From: Streptomyces eurocidicus
GTDB taxonomy: Bacteria > Actinomycetota > Actinomycetes > Streptomycetales > Streptomycetaceae
DNA length: 64,000 nt
Reading direction: 5' to 3'
NCBI RefSeq assembly: GCF_002891295.1
Contig: NZ_LGUI01000005.1
Location: forward strand, 62,001 to 126,000
How positions within the stretch are numbered: the first letter of the stretch is position 1; every line of letters begins with the position of its first letter. Under the pieces are notes generated by a model. That model saw only the letters and a program-made list of their open reading frames with translations. It made no database searches and was not told the DNA's origin. Below, one piece after another: positions 1 to 10,293 of this stretch. The position numbers and the translations under genes were made by a program.

Positions 1-1
1 C

Positions 2-3000
2 CTGTTCACGGAGGAAGCCGTCGCCTGCGACGCCGTCCAGCCGCTCTTCCAGCGGCAGGTCCTCGCCGCGCACGGCACGACCCTGCTGGAGACGGCGCCG
101 GGGCACGCCACCCGGTGCCTCACCACTCCCGTCACGGAGGACTTCGGCGCACTCAAGGAGCGCCTCCGGGCGCAGGGCGTACCGGCACGGCGGCGCTGGG
201 AGAGCCTGGAGCGGCACAACATCGGGCGTCTGCGGCTCGCCAGCAGGGGCGTCGAGCGCGGTCCCGGCGGCGAACCGGTGCCGGTGGGCGAGGACCGGCA
301 GCTCCGCGAGGGCCTGTTCATGGCCGGGGACGTCGCGGCGCTGCGCTCCTCCGTCACCACCGTCGCGGCGCTGCACCGCGCCGTGACCGATGGGGCCGCG
401 GACTTCCTGGAGCGGCGGGCGGAGGAGCTACGCCGCGCGCCGGAGGAGGGCTCGCCGGGAAGAGGGGCCGTACCCCGGCCGCTGGACATCGCCGTCGTCG
501 GCATGGCCTGCATGTTCCCCGGCGCCCCCGACATGGCCGCCTTCTGGGCCAATGTGCTCGACGGCGCCGACGCCGTCACCGAGGTGCCGGCCGACCGCTG
601 GGACCCCGCGCTCCACCACGGCACGGCCACGGTCTCCAAATGGGGCGGGTTCCTGCCGCGCATCCCCTTCGACCCGCTGCGCTACGGCGTTCCGCCCACC
701 TCACTGGGCAGCACCGAGCCGGCGCAACTGCTCGCCCTGGAGGCCGCGCGCCGGGCTCTGGACGACGCCGGATACGGCGACGAGGGCGGCAGGCCCTTCG
801 ACCGCTCCCGCGCCTCCGTGGTGTTCGGCGCCGAGTCCGGAGGCGAGCTGTCCCACGCCTACACCCTGCGCGCGGTCCTGCCCTCCTACTTCGGCACGGT
901 CCCGCCCGGTCTGGCGGAGCAGCTCCCCACGCCCACCGAGGATTCCTTCCCCGGCATCCTGGCCAACGTCGTCTCCGGGCGCATCGCCCACCGCTTCGAC
1001 CTGGGCGGGGCGAACTACACCGTGGACGCGGCGTGCGCCTCGTCCCTGGCCGCCCTCGACGCCGCCTGCAAGGAACTGGTCACCGGTGGCAGCGACCTCG
1101 TCCTGTGCGGGGGCGTGGACCTGCACAACGGCATCACCGACTACGTCCTCTTCTCCTCCGTCCAGGCACTCTCGCCGACCGGGCGGTGCCGCCCGTTCGA
1201 CGCCGGGGCCGACGGGACCGTCCTCGGCGAGGGCGTGGCCTGCGTGGTGCTCAAGCGGCTGGCCGACGCCGAACGGGACGGCGACCGCGTCTACGCCGTG
1301 GTCAAGGGGGTGGGCAGCTCCAGCGACGGCAGGTCGCGGAGCCTCACCGCGCCGTGCCCGCAGGGCCAGCGCACCGCCCTGGAGCGGGCCTACGGCGGTG
1401 CCGGTGTCTCCCCCGCCGATGTCGGGCTGGTCGAGGCCCACGGTACGGGCACCGTCCTCGGCGACCGTACCGAGCTGGCCGCCCTCGACGAGGTGTTCAC
1501 CGCGGCCGGGGCGCGGCCGGGCGGCTGTGCCCTCGGGTCCGTCAAAGCGCAGATCGGGCACACCAAATGCGCCGCGGGCCTGGCCGGTCTCGTCAAGACC
1601 GCCCTGGCCCTGTACACCGGGGTCACCCCGCCGACCGCGCGGCTGGAGCGGCCCAGCCCGTCCTGGCGGGAGGGGAGCAGCCCTTTCGTCTTCCACACCC
1701 GCGCCCGGCCGTGGGCGCTCCCGGCCGCCGAGCGGGTCGCGGGGCTCAGTGCCTTCGGTTTCGGCGGTACCAACTTCCATGTGGTGCTCACCGCCCACGC
1801 CACGGGTGTGCCCCCGCAGCACGGGCGGGACGCCTGGCCGGCCGAGCTCTTCCTCTTCCGGGGCGCCGATCTGTCCGCGGCCCTCCGCGCCGCCGGGAGG
1901 ACGCTGGAGCTGGCCGACGGCGCCGCCGGGCGGCCCTGGCGCCTGCGCGATCTGGCGCTGGCGGCCTCCCGCGCGGCCGACGCCGGGCGGGAACCGGTCC
2001 AGGTCGCCCTGGTCGCGGCCGACCTCGGCGACCTCGCGCGCAAGCTGCGCCGGGTCATGGAGGCGGGCCCGGCGGCGGGAGGCGACCCGGCGACCGGCGG
2101 TCGTCCGGCACCGGGCGTCCACTACGCGGAACCGGGAAGGGAGGCGGGCTCCGGTGCGGATCCCGGCAAGGTCGCCTTCCTCTTCCCCGGCCAGGGCAGT
2201 CAGCGCCCCGGCATGTTCGCGGACCTCTTCACCGCCTTCCCGGAACTCCGGCGCCACCTCGGCCTCGGCCGTGACCACGCCGCCGCCCTCCACCCGCCGG
2301 CCGCCTTCGACGAGGCCCGGCGAGCGGAACAGCGGGCCCGCCTCACCGACACCCGGACGGCCCAACCGGCGCTGGGCACCGTCGGTCTCGCCGCGCACGC
2401 CCTCCTGGACAAGGCCGGCGTCCGGCCCGACATGGCGGCCGGACACAGCTACGGCGAGCTCGTGGCGCTGTGTGCGGCGGGTGTCCTGGACGCCCGCGCC
2501 CTGCTGCGCCTGAGCGCCGAGCGGGCCGAAGCGATCCACGCGGCCGCCGAGGCGCACCCGGACGGGCCGGGCGGCATGGCGGCGGTCGCCGCCGCGCCCT
2601 CCGATGTCGAACGGGCCCTTGTGGAAGCGGGCCTGGCGGGCCGGGTCGTGGTGGCCAACCGCAACGGGCCGGCCCAGACCGTCGTCTCCGGGCCGGCCGA
2701 CGCGGTCGACGCCGCGGTGCGGGCCATGCGTGCCACCGGCCGCTCCGCGACCCGCGTTCCGGTGGCCTGCGCCTTCCACAGTCCGCTCGTGGCGGCGGCC
2801 GCGGACCGGTTCGCCGAGGCGCTGGAGCACCAGGTCCTGGGCGAGGCGGAGTTCCCCGTCTGGTCCAACCGGACGGCCGCCGCGCACGGCGGGCGGGCCG
2901 AGGCGCTGCGCGCGGAGCTGGCCGGGCAGATCAGCGCGCCGGTGCGCTTCACGGAGCAGATCGAGGCCATGTACGCGGCAGGGGCCAGGATCTTCGTCGA

Positions 3001-5302
3001 GGCCGGGCCGGGCAGCGTGCTCACCGGCATGGTCGGGGCGATCCTCGCCGGACGGCCGCACCGCGCCGTCGCCCTCGTGGGAGGGCCCGGGGAGGACGGC
3101 CGTGAGCTTCCCGGATTCCTCGGCGCCCTGGCCGCGCTGGCGGTCGCCGGGCTGCCGGTGCGCACCGCCTGGCTGTTCCACGGCCGCGACGCCGTCGACG
3201 CCGGACGCGTGTCGCGGGAGCTGCCGGGCTGGACCGTCGACGGACACCTGGTCCGTACCCGGGACGGTGAACCCGTGCCCGGCGGGCCGGCACCGGCCCG
3301 GCGCGTCGCCGCCCCGGCGGTGCCGGCCCCGTACCGCGACGGTGACCCACCGGCGGACAAGGACGGGCTGGTCTCCGAATTCCTGCGCACGAGCAGGGAC
3401 ATGATCGCCGCCCAGCGCGATGTGCTGCTGGGGTACCTCGGCGGCGGGCAGCGGGAGCCCGTGGCGCCGCCGGTCCCCCGCTCCCCCGCGCGTCCGGAAC
3501 CGGAGTCCGAAGCGCCCGTCCGTCCCGCCGCGCCGCCCGCGGCCCTGACCGAGGCGGACGCGCTGCGGCTGGTGTCGGAGGTCATCAGCACGCGCACCGG
3601 CTATCCGCTCGGCATGATCGCACCGGACCTGGACCTCGACGCCGACCTCGGCATCGACTCCATCAAGCGGGCCGAGATCGCGGGCGAGTTCGCCCAGCGC
3701 GCGGGCCTCGGCGGTGGTACGGCGGCCCTCGGCGACGAGGAGCTGGAAGAGCTCGGCAAGGCACGCACCGCGGCGGCCACCGCGGCATGGCTGGTCAGAA
3801 GGATCGCCGCCGGGTCCCCGCCGGACGCGGACCGGCCCCGGCCGGCGCCCGGCGGGGCACCGCGGCGGTTCCGGCTCGTGCCCGTCCCGCTCGACGACGC
3901 CCCGACCGCTCCGGCGTCCTCCCACCTCACCGGCCGGCGCTTCGCGCTCCTCGGTGACGGCGACGTCGCCACGGCGCTGACGGCCCGGCTGCTACGGCAC
4001 GGGGCACGGACCGTGATCCTGCCGGCCGGCCATCTGCTGGCCGAGCGGGACGGCCCCGTGGACGGCGTGGTGCTCCTCGGCCCGCCGGCCGGCTCGAACC
4101 CGTCGGTGCTCCCCGGCGCCTACCCCGTCATCCGGGCCGCCTTGCGGCGCGATCCGCACTGGTTCCTCGCCGTCCGGGACGCCGCGCCGCACGACGCCCG
4201 CACGGCCGGCCTGCGCGGGCTGTTCCGCGCCGTGGCCCAGGAGTACCCGGGGGCCGTGGCCCGGCTCGTGGAGCTGTCCCCCGGCCTGCCCGCGCCGGCC
4301 GTCGCCGACGCCCTCGCCGCCGAGCTCCTCATCGGCGGGGACGCCCCCGTCGTCCTGCGGACCGCTGCCGGCCGGCAATGCCTGGAGCTGCGGGAGTCCC
4401 CGCTCACCCGCGCGGGGCAGGAGGACGACGGAGCCGCCGCGACCGCCGCCGGGCTGGACCGCGAGTCGGTGGTCGTCCTGGCCGGCGGGGCCCGCGGCAT
4501 CACGGCACGCGTCGCCGTCGCCCTCGCTACCGCCGCCCGCTGCCGGATCGAGCTGCTGGGCCGTACGCCCTGGCCCGGCCCGGACGAGGAGCCGGACATC
4601 GCCGCGGCGGGCGACCGGGCGGCGCTGTACGGCGTACTCGCCGCCCGGGGCGGTCTGACACCGTCACAGGTCCGGGACGAGAGCGCGCGCGTCCTGGCCC
4701 GGCGGGAGATCGCCGCCACGGTCGACGAGCTGACGGCCGTCGCCGCCCGTGTGCGGTACCGCTCGGTGGACGTCCGGGATCCCGAGGCCGTGTGCCGGGC
4801 GGTCAAGGAGATCCATGTCGAGTACGGGCGTCTCGACGGTGTGGTCCACGGCGCGGGCGTGATCGAGGACGGGCTGATCGCGCGGAAGTCCGCCGAGTCC
4901 TTCCAGCGGGTGTACGCCACCAAGGTGGACGGTGCCGCCGCGCTGCTCGCCGCTCTCGAAGGGCTGCCGGCCGCTCCCGCCTTCGTCGTCCTCTTCGGAA
5001 GCGTCGCCGCGGCGCTCGGCAACCGGGGCCAGGCGGACTACGCGGCCGCCAACGACGCGCTGGAGGAGCTGGGCGCGCGGTGGGCCGCCCGCACCGGCGG
5101 CCGGGCCCTGACCGTCCACTGGGGCCCCTGGGCCCCCACCGGGACCCACCCGGGGATGGTCACCCCGGAGCTCGGCCGTGCCTACGCCCGGCGCGGCATC
5201 GGCCTCATCGACCCCCACGAGGGGGCGCGGGCCCTGCTGCGCGAACTGGCCTGGGGCGGTATCCGGGCCGATGCCGTCGTCCACACCGCCCCGGGCCGGT
5301 GA
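2..5302 (+). CDS. Iterative lipid-type PKS, ER-KS-AT-ACP-KR (5' partial)
   Basis: The frame is open from the window edge, so the 5' end is missing; codons here count from position 2. Residues 1-140 match the C-terminal end of nitronate-monooxygenase/PfaD-type flavin enoyl reductases (ESLERHNIGRLRLAS, GLFMAGDVAALR, TTVAALH). Then come KS at about 161-596 (DAACASS, Cys345; EAHGTGT; QIGHT), AT at 720-1020 (GHSYGEL, Ser816), ACP (LGIDSIK, Ser1220) and KR at 1490-1740 (GGARG; DYAAAN, Tyr1680). KWGGFLP and FDPLRYGVPP near the KS start are typical of PUFA and heterocyst-glycolipid synthases. The protein should extend and ketoreduce an acyl chain, with the fused flavin domain able to do enoyl reduction. 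GTG at 278 is an internal codon because upstream homology continues in frame. A GTGA overlap couples it to the next gene. The fusion is seen as one open frame; the product is unknown. Confidence 0.88.
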   Translation: MFTEEAVACDAVQPLFQRQVLAAHGTTLLETAPGHATRCLTTPVTEDFGALKERLRAQGVPARRRWESLERHNIGRLRLASRGVERGPGGEPVPVGEDRQLREGLFMAGDVAALRSSVTTVAALHRAVTDGAADFLERRAEELRRAPEEGSPGRGAVPRPLDIAVVGMACMFPGAPDMAAFWANVLDGADAVTEVPADRWDPALHHGTATVSKWGGFLPRIPFDPLRYGVPPTSLGSTEPAQLLALEAARRALDDAGYGDEGGRPFDRSRASVVFGAESGGELSHAYTLRAVLPSYFGTVPPGLAEQLPTPTEDSFPGILANVVSGRIAHRFDLGGANYTVDAACASSLAALDAACKELVTGGSDLVLCGGVDLHNGITDYVLFSSVQALSPTGRCRPFDAGADGTVLGEGVACVVLKRLADAERDGDRVYAVVKGVGSSSDGRSRSLTAPCPQGQRTALERAYGGAGVSPADVGLVEAHGTGTVLGDRTELAALDEVFTAAGARPGGCALGSVKAQIGHTKCAAGLAGLVKTALALYTGVTPPTARLERPSPSWREGSSPFVFHTRARPWALPAAERVAGLSAFGFGGTNFHVVLTAHATGVPPQHGRDAWPAELFLFRGADLSAALRAAGRTLELADGAAGRPWRLRDLALAASRAADAGREPVQVALVAADLGDLARKLRRVMEAGPAAGGDPATGGRPAPGVHYAEPGREAGSGADPGKVAFLFPGQGSQRPGMFADLFTAFPELRRHLGLGRDHAAALHPPAAFDEARRAEQRARLTDTRTAQPALGTVGLAAHALLDKAGVRPDMAAGHSYGELVALCAAGVLDARALLRLSAERAEAIHAAAEAHPDGPGGMAAVAAAPSDVERALVEAGLAGRVVVANRNGPAQTVVSGPADAVDAAVRAMRATGRSATRVPVACAFHSPLVAAAADRFAEALEHQVLGEAEFPVWSNRTAAAHGGRAEALRAELAGQISAPVRFTEQIEAMYAAGARIFVEAGPGSVLTGMVGAILAGRPHRAVALVGGPGEDGRELPGFLGALAALAVAGLPVRTAWLFHGRDAVDAGRVSRELPGWTVDGHLVRTRDGEPVPGGPAPARRVAAPAVPAPYRDGDPPADKDGLVSEFLRTSRDMIAAQRDVLLGYLGGGQREPVAPPVPRSPARPEPESEAPVRPAAPPAALTEADALRLVSEVISTRTGYPLGMIAPDLDLDADLGIDSIKRAEIAGEFAQRAGLGGGTAALGDEELEELGKARTAAATAAWLVRRIAAGSPPDADRPRPAPGGAPRRFRLVPVPLDDAPTAPASSHLTGRRFALLGDGDVATALTARLLRHGARTVILPAGHLLAERDGPVDGVVLLGPPAGSNPSVLPGAYPVIRAALRRDPHWFLAVRDAAPHDARTAGLRGLFRAVAQEYPGAVARLVELSPGLPAPAVADALAAELLIGGDAPVVLRTAAGRQCLELRESPLTRAGQEDDGAAATAAGLDRESVVVLAGGARGITARVAVALATAARCRIELLGRTPWPGPDEEPDIAAAGDRAALYGVLAARGGLTPSQVRDESARVLARREIAATVDELTAVAARVRYRSVDVRDPEAVCRAVKEIHVEYGRLDGVVHGAGVIEDGLIARKSAESFQRVYATKVDGAAALLAALEGLPAAPAFVVLFGSVAAALGNRGQADYAAANDALEELGARWAARTGGRALTVHWGPWAPTGTHPGMVTPELGRAYARRGIGLIDPHEGARALLRELAWGGIRADAVVHTAPGR

Positions 5303-8300
5303 CCGTGCCGCAGCCACCGACGCCGTACGCACCGATGCCGCGCACGCCGATGCCTCCGGTCGCCGTCATCGGCATGGCCGTGCTGCTGCCCGGCTCCCCC
5401 GGCCTGGAGGCGTACTGGCGGAACCTGACGGCCGGCACCGACGCCATCACCGACGTCCCACCGGAACGGTGGGACGCCTGCTATTACGACCCGGCCGGTG
5501 CCCGTGGTGCCGACCGCGTGTACTGCCGGCGGGGCGGATTCGTCGACGAGTTCGCCGTGGTGGACACCGCCCGGTCCGGCGTCATGCCCGCCGCCGTGCC
5601 CGGCACCGAGCCCGATCAGCTGCTCGCGCTGCACGTGGCGACGGCCGCCGTGGCCGACGCGGGTGGCGAGGGGCGGCTGCCCGACCGGGACCGGGTGGGC
5701 GTGGTGCTGGGCCGCGGCAACTACATGGGGGCGGGGCTCGCCCGCCTCACCCAGCGCGTGGGATTCGCCCACCAGCTCACGCGCACCCTCGGCGAGCTGC
5801 TGCCCGACCTGGATCCCGGCCGGCTCGACCGGGTACGGGCCGCGTTCACCCGCCGGCTGGGTGCCGACAGCCCGGACGCGGCCGCGGGCCTCGTGCCCAA
5901 CCTCGTCGCCTCGCGGACGGCCGGCCGGCTCGACCTGCGCGGCCCCGCGTACACGGTCGACGCCGCGTGCGCCTCGTCCCTGGTGGCGGTCGACCAGGCG
6001 GTCACCGAGCTCGCCTCCGGCCGCTGCGACGTGATGCTGGCCGGCGGGGTCCACCACTGCCACGACATCACCCTGTGGAGCGTCTTCAGCCAGCTCCGCG
6101 CCCTCTCGCCCAGCCAGCGCATCCGCCCCTTCCACCGGCACGCCGACGGCCTCCTGATCGGCGAGGGGTCGGCCGTCGTGGTCCTCAAACGCCTCGCGGA
6201 CGCCCAGCGGGACGGCGACCGCGTCTACGCGGTCGTCCGCGGCACCGGCGTATCGGGCGACGGCCGCGCCTCGGGGCTCCTCAGCCCGGACCCGGGCGGC
6301 CAGGTACGGGCCGTGCGGCAGGCGTGGCGAGCCGCCGGCCTCGACCCGCGCGCACCGCGCTGCCTCGGGCTCCTCGAAGCGCACGGCACCGCGACGCCGA
6401 CGGGGGACGCCGCCGAACTCGCCACCCTGGCCGAGGCGTTCGGACCCGCCACGGACGGCGACCGGGCCGTGCTCGGGTCGGTGAAGTCGATGATCGGCCA
6501 CACCATGCCGGCCGCCGGAGCGGCCGGGCTGGTCAAGGCGGCCCTCGCCGTCCACCACGGGGTGCTGCCGCCCACGCTGCACTGCGACGAGCCGCATCCG
6601 GCACTGGCCGGCACGCGGTTCCGCGTCACGGGCACGGCGGAGCCGTGGGAGAGCGGGCCCGGCCCGGCCGTACGCCGCGCCGCCGTCAACGCCTTCGGCT
6701 TCGGCGGCGTCAACGCCCATGTCGTCCTCGAACAGGCGCCGCCCGCCACCGGCGTACGGAGGCGCCGGAGCACCGGTCCCTCGACCGGTGCGGGCGAACC
6801 CGAGCGTGTCCTGGCCCTGGCCGCGGACACCCCGGGGGAACTCGCGGACCTGCTGGTCCTGGAGAACCACCCGGCGGCGGCCGCACCGCGCGGCACCGGC
6901 CCGGTCCGGCTCGGCGTCGTGGCCCCGACCCCCGAGCGGCGCGCGCTGGCCGCACGCGTGGTGGCCGCGGGGCGCCCCTGGCGCGGCCGCAACGACATCT
7001 GGTACGCACCCGCCCCGCTCCTGGGCCCCGGCACCACGGGCAGGGTCGCGTTCGTCTTCCCCGGCCTGGAGGCCGAGTTCGCGCCCCGGACGGACGGGAT
7101 CGCCGAATACTTCGGCCTGCCGCCCACCACCGGCCGCCCGCCCGGGGCGGGAGCGCCGGTCGGCGACGTCGGGCGGCACGGGATCGAGGTGTTCGCCCTC
7201 GGTCGCCTCCTCGACGACGCGCTACGGAGGATGGGCGTCGTCCCGGACGCCCTCGCCGGTCACAGCGTCGGCGAATGGAACGCCATGGCGATGGCCGGCA
7301 TGTACGCGCGGGAGGCCGTCGACGGCCTCCTGGCCGCCTTCGACCCCGACCGGCTGCGCGTGCCCTCTCTCGCCTTCGCGGTGCTGGGCGCCTCGGCCGC
7401 ACGGACGCGGGCCGCGCTGGCGGCGCGCGGGGACGGCCGCGTCGTCCTCTCCCATGACAACGCTCCCGAGCAGTGCATGATCTGCGGCCCCCGGCCCCAG
7501 GTCGAGGACACCGTCCGGGCGCTGCGCGCCGAGGGCGTGTTCGGGCGCGTCCTGCCGTTCCGGTCGGGCTTCCACACCCCCATGCTGGCCCCGTGGCTGG
7601 AGCCGATCACCGCGGAGGCCGAGCGGCTGGAGCTGGTGCCGCCCCGTGTTCCGCTCTGGTCGGCGACGACCGCCGCCCCGTATCCCACGGACCCGGCCGA
7701 GGTACGCGAGCTGTTCGTCCGGCACCTGCTGGAGCCGGTGCGCTTCCGCTCGCTCGTCGGCTCCCTGCACGACGTGGGATTCCGCGCGTTCGTCCAGGTC
7801 GGCACCGGCCGGCTCACCTCACTCGTCTCCGCCACGCTGGAGGGCAGGGAACACCTCGCCGTGGCCGCCAACTCGCCCCGCAGGGACGGCGTCGCCCAGC
7901 TCCGCCGGGTGGCTCTGGCCCTGTGGGTCCACGGCGCCGGAACCGGCCCCGCCCTGCCGCCCGCGCCGGGAACCGACCCGGCCCACCGGCCGGCCCGCCC
8001 GGCCGGGGCCACCGCCGTGGCCCGGACGCCGACCCGGCTCGCCCTCGGCAGCACGCTCGTCTCCCTGAGCGGGCCGGACCTGGCGGAGCTGCGCCGCGAC
8101 CTCGCGCTCGCCCGCACCGCCGCCCCGGGCTCCGGCGGGCCCGGTGACCCCGGCGCCGATCCCGTCGGCCGGTGCGTCACCGCGCTGGAGGAGGCCGCCG
8201 GGCGCTTCCCGCCCGCAGGTGAACTCGCCGCGCTCATCCGGGAGACGGCCGCCACCGCCGCCGAGCTGATCGGTGCCGCCGCACCGGGCCACGGGTGGGA

Positions 8301-9936
8301 GACCGTGCTGCGGATCTCCATGGAAGCGATGCCGTACCTGCGCGACCACTGCTTCATCCACCAACGGCCCGGCTGGCCCGATCTGGACGATCGAAGGCCC
8401 GTCGTGCCGGGCACCACCATCGTCCACCACCTCACCCACGCGGCGGAACAGGCCGTCCCGGGCATGCGGGCGGTCGCCGTCCACCATGTGCGGTTCGATC
8501 AGTGGGTGCCCGCCGCCGAACCCGTCGACGTACGCGTCACGGGAACCCCGTCGCCGGACGGCGCCGACCGGTTCGACGTCTCCTTCGGCCGGAGCGCGCG
8601 GGCGACCGTCGAGCTCGCGCCGCACTACCCGCGGGCCGCCGGGGACGGGTGGCGCCCGGACCCGGCGGCCGAACGCGTACCCGAGCACACGGCCGCCCAG
8701 CTCTACGACGAGCGCTGGATGTTCCACGGCCCGTCGTTCCAGGGCGTCACCGCCATCACGGCCATCGGTGAGGAGCACGTGCGCGGCGTGATCTCCGCCC
8801 CTGCCACGCCGGGCGCCCTGCTGGACAACGCCGGCCAGCTCATCGGCTACTGGATCATGGCGAGCCGGACCGAGCGGGTCGCCGTGCTCCCCACGGGCAT
8901 CCGGCACATCCGGTTCCACGGCCCCCACCCCGCGCCCGGTACCCCGGTGGAGTGCCTCATCAGGATCGTCTCGCTGACGGACACCGTGCTCGAGGCCGAC
9001 GTACGGCTCGTCACGGGCGGCCGGGTGTGGGCGGAGCTCACCGGCTGGCAGGACCGGCGCTTCGACAATCTGCCCGAGACCATCAAAGTGGAACGCTTCC
9101 CCGAACGCCACACCCTCTCCCGGCCGCAACCCGGCGGGTGGCACCTGATCCACCGGTTCTGGCACGACAGCGCCTCCCGTGACCTGGTGATGCGCAACCA
9201 TCTGGGCCGCGCTGAACGGCTCGCCCACGACCGGCAGCCTCCGCACGCCCGTGAGCGGTGGCTGCTCGGCCGGATCGCGGTCAAGGACGCGGTACGGCGG
9301 CTGCTGTGGGAGCGGGGCGAAGGGCCGGTCTTCCCCGCCGAGATCCAGGTCGGCAACGACGAACGGGGCAGACCGTACGTCACCGGGGTGCACGGCCGGA
9401 TCCTGCCCGGGCTGGAGGTGTCGCTCGCCCACCGCGCCGAGGCCGGTGTGGCCCTCGTGCGGCGGCGTGGACCGGGCGGGACCGGCGGTGTAGGCATCGA
9501 TGTGGAGGAGGTCACCGACCGGCCCGGGCACCTCCACGACTTCGCCCTGGGACAGACGGAACGCCGGTTGCTCACCTCCACGTGCGCGGGAACGGGAGAA
9601 CCGGAGGCCCTGTGGTTCACCCGGTTCTGGGCGGCGAAGGAGGCCGTGGCCAAGGCGGAGGGCACTGGTCTGCGGGGCCGCCCCCGGGACTTCACGGTGC
9701 TCGATGCCCGCCCGGAGGGGCTCGTGGTGGCGGCCGGTGGACGGACCTGGTCCGTGCGGTGCCGACTCGTCGGCAACCCTCCGGGCCTGCCGGCCAGGGA
9801 TTACGTCGTGGCATGGACGACGGGCACGGCGGACGGAGCGCCCGGTCCGGCGATCGCCGGACCGGCCCAAGGACCGGCCCAGGAACCGAGCCGGGAACCG
9901 ATCCAGGAACCGACGCAGGAAGGAAGGACGGCATGA
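5299..9936 (+). CDS. Iterative PKS partner, KS-AT-DH-PPTase
   Basis: 1545 aa starting at the GTG that overlaps the upstream stop by 4 nt. KS at about 20-460 has a full Cys-His-His set (DAACASS, Cys224; EAHGTAT; MIGHT). AT is at about 590-880 (GHSVGEWN, Ser656; FHTPML). A double-hotdog dehydratase spans about 980-1290, with His1017 in RDHCFIH, PVVPGTT, and Asp1176 in LLDNAGQ. A C-terminal Sfp-type phosphopantetheinyl transferase holds GIDVEEV (Asp1401) and WAAKEAVAKAEGTG (Lys1447, Glu1448). With the preceding protein it supplies a second condensing centre, dehydration of hydroxyacyl intermediates and self-activation of the ACPs. A PPTase fused behind the DH recalls enediyne PKSs, but the KS, KR and ACP set is split over two proteins here. 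A Pro- and Gln-rich tail (PAQGPAQEPS-like repeats) precedes the stop. Confidence 0.87.
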   Translation: MTVPQPPTPYAPMPRTPMPPVAVIGMAVLLPGSPGLEAYWRNLTAGTDAITDVPPERWDACYYDPAGARGADRVYCRRGGFVDEFAVVDTARSGVMPAAVPGTEPDQLLALHVATAAVADAGGEGRLPDRDRVGVVLGRGNYMGAGLARLTQRVGFAHQLTRTLGELLPDLDPGRLDRVRAAFTRRLGADSPDAAAGLVPNLVASRTAGRLDLRGPAYTVDAACASSLVAVDQAVTELASGRCDVMLAGGVHHCHDITLWSVFSQLRALSPSQRIRPFHRHADGLLIGEGSAVVVLKRLADAQRDGDRVYAVVRGTGVSGDGRASGLLSPDPGGQVRAVRQAWRAAGLDPRAPRCLGLLEAHGTATPTGDAAELATLAEAFGPATDGDRAVLGSVKSMIGHTMPAAGAAGLVKAALAVHHGVLPPTLHCDEPHPALAGTRFRVTGTAEPWESGPGPAVRRAAVNAFGFGGVNAHVVLEQAPPATGVRRRRSTGPSTGAGEPERVLALAADTPGELADLLVLENHPAAAAPRGTGPVRLGVVAPTPERRALAARVVAAGRPWRGRNDIWYAPAPLLGPGTTGRVAFVFPGLEAEFAPRTDGIAEYFGLPPTTGRPPGAGAPVGDVGRHGIEVFALGRLLDDALRRMGVVPDALAGHSVGEWNAMAMAGMYAREAVDGLLAAFDPDRLRVPSLAFAVLGASAARTRAALAARGDGRVVLSHDNAPEQCMICGPRPQVEDTVRALRAEGVFGRVLPFRSGFHTPMLAPWLEPITAEAERLELVPPRVPLWSATTAAPYPTDPAEVRELFVRHLLEPVRFRSLVGSLHDVGFRAFVQVGTGRLTSLVSATLEGREHLAVAANSPRRDGVAQLRRVALALWVHGAGTGPALPPAPGTDPAHRPARPAGATAVARTPTRLALGSTLVSLSGPDLAELRRDLALARTAAPGSGGPGDPGADPVGRCVTALEEAAGRFPPAGELAALIRETAATAAELIGAAAPGHGWETVLRISMEAMPYLRDHCFIHQRPGWPDLDDRRPVVPGTTIVHHLTHAAEQAVPGMRAVAVHHVRFDQWVPAAEPVDVRVTGTPSPDGADRFDVSFGRSARATVELAPHYPRAAGDGWRPDPAAERVPEHTAAQLYDERWMFHGPSFQGVTAITAIGEEHVRGVISAPATPGALLDNAGQLIGYWIMASRTERVAVLPTGIRHIRFHGPHPAPGTPVECLIRIVSLTDTVLEADVRLVTGGRVWAELTGWQDRRFDNLPETIKVERFPERHTLSRPQPGGWHLIHRFWHDSASRDLVMRNHLGRAERLAHDRQPPHARERWLLGRIAVKDAVRRLLWERGEGPVFPAEIQVGNDERGRPYVTGVHGRILPGLEVSLAHRAEAGVALVRRRGPGGTGGVGIDVEEVTDRPGHLHDFALGQTERRLLTSTCAGTGEPEALWFTRFWAAKEAVAKAEGTGLRGRPRDFTVLDARPEGLVVAAGGRTWSVRCRLVGNPPGLPARDYVVAWTTGTADGAPGPAIAGPAQGPAQEPSREPIQEPTQEGRTA

Positions 9937-10280
9937 ACGACGAACGGACGGCGCCGACAGGCCCCACGGCCGAGGCCGAGGTGCTCGCACAGGTCCTCGA
10001 AATGATCGGCGCCGTTCTCGGGGAGCCCGTGGAGGACTTCCACGACGGGGAGGTCGGCAGGGAGACCCTGCTCCACGAGGACCTCGACATGGTCAGCATC
10101 GACTTCGCGGACCTGGGCGGCCGGCTCGCCACGGCCTACGGGGAGCGGGTGAACATGGCCGAGTACTTCGCGGAACTCGACCTCAGCCAGCTCATGTACC
10201 TCACGGTCGGCGACCTCGTCGACCACGTCGTCTCGTGCCTCCAGGGGGACGCGGCGGGAACGGCGGGGCACCGGACGTGA
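9933..10280 (+). CDS. Stand-alone acyl carrier protein
   Basis: 115 aa, starting at an ATG that overlaps the upstream stop (ATGA), so it is translationally coupled to the PKS. The protein is acidic and helical. DLDMVSIDFADLG holds the likely phosphopantetheine serine, followed by the usual loop and helix (EYFAELDLSQLMYLTVGDLVD, quoted in part). It is longer than a minimal ACP because of a short disordered N-terminus. It may carry a starter or the finished chain to the glycosyltransferase and methyltransferase encoded next. The synthase already contains one ACP, so this second carrier probably has a specialised role. The family call rests on the motif and position, and the role is inference. 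Confidence 0.8.
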   Translation: MNDERTAPTGPTAEAEVLAQVLEMIGAVLGEPVEDFHDGEVGRETLLHEDLDMVSIDFADLGGRLATAYGERVNMAEYFAELDLSQLMYLTVGDLVDHVVSCLQGDAAGTAGHRT

Positions 10281-10293
10281 GGCACAGCGGGTC

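Noticed and set aside
278..280. GTG 278 as start of the first PKS
   Set aside because: Reductase-type homology continues upstream in the same frame to the window edge, so the gene begins outside the window.
701..3925. 1074-codon minus-strand open frame opposite system I
   Set aside because: Shadow of the PKS caused by high GC; its translation has no domains, while the plus strand has complete motifs.
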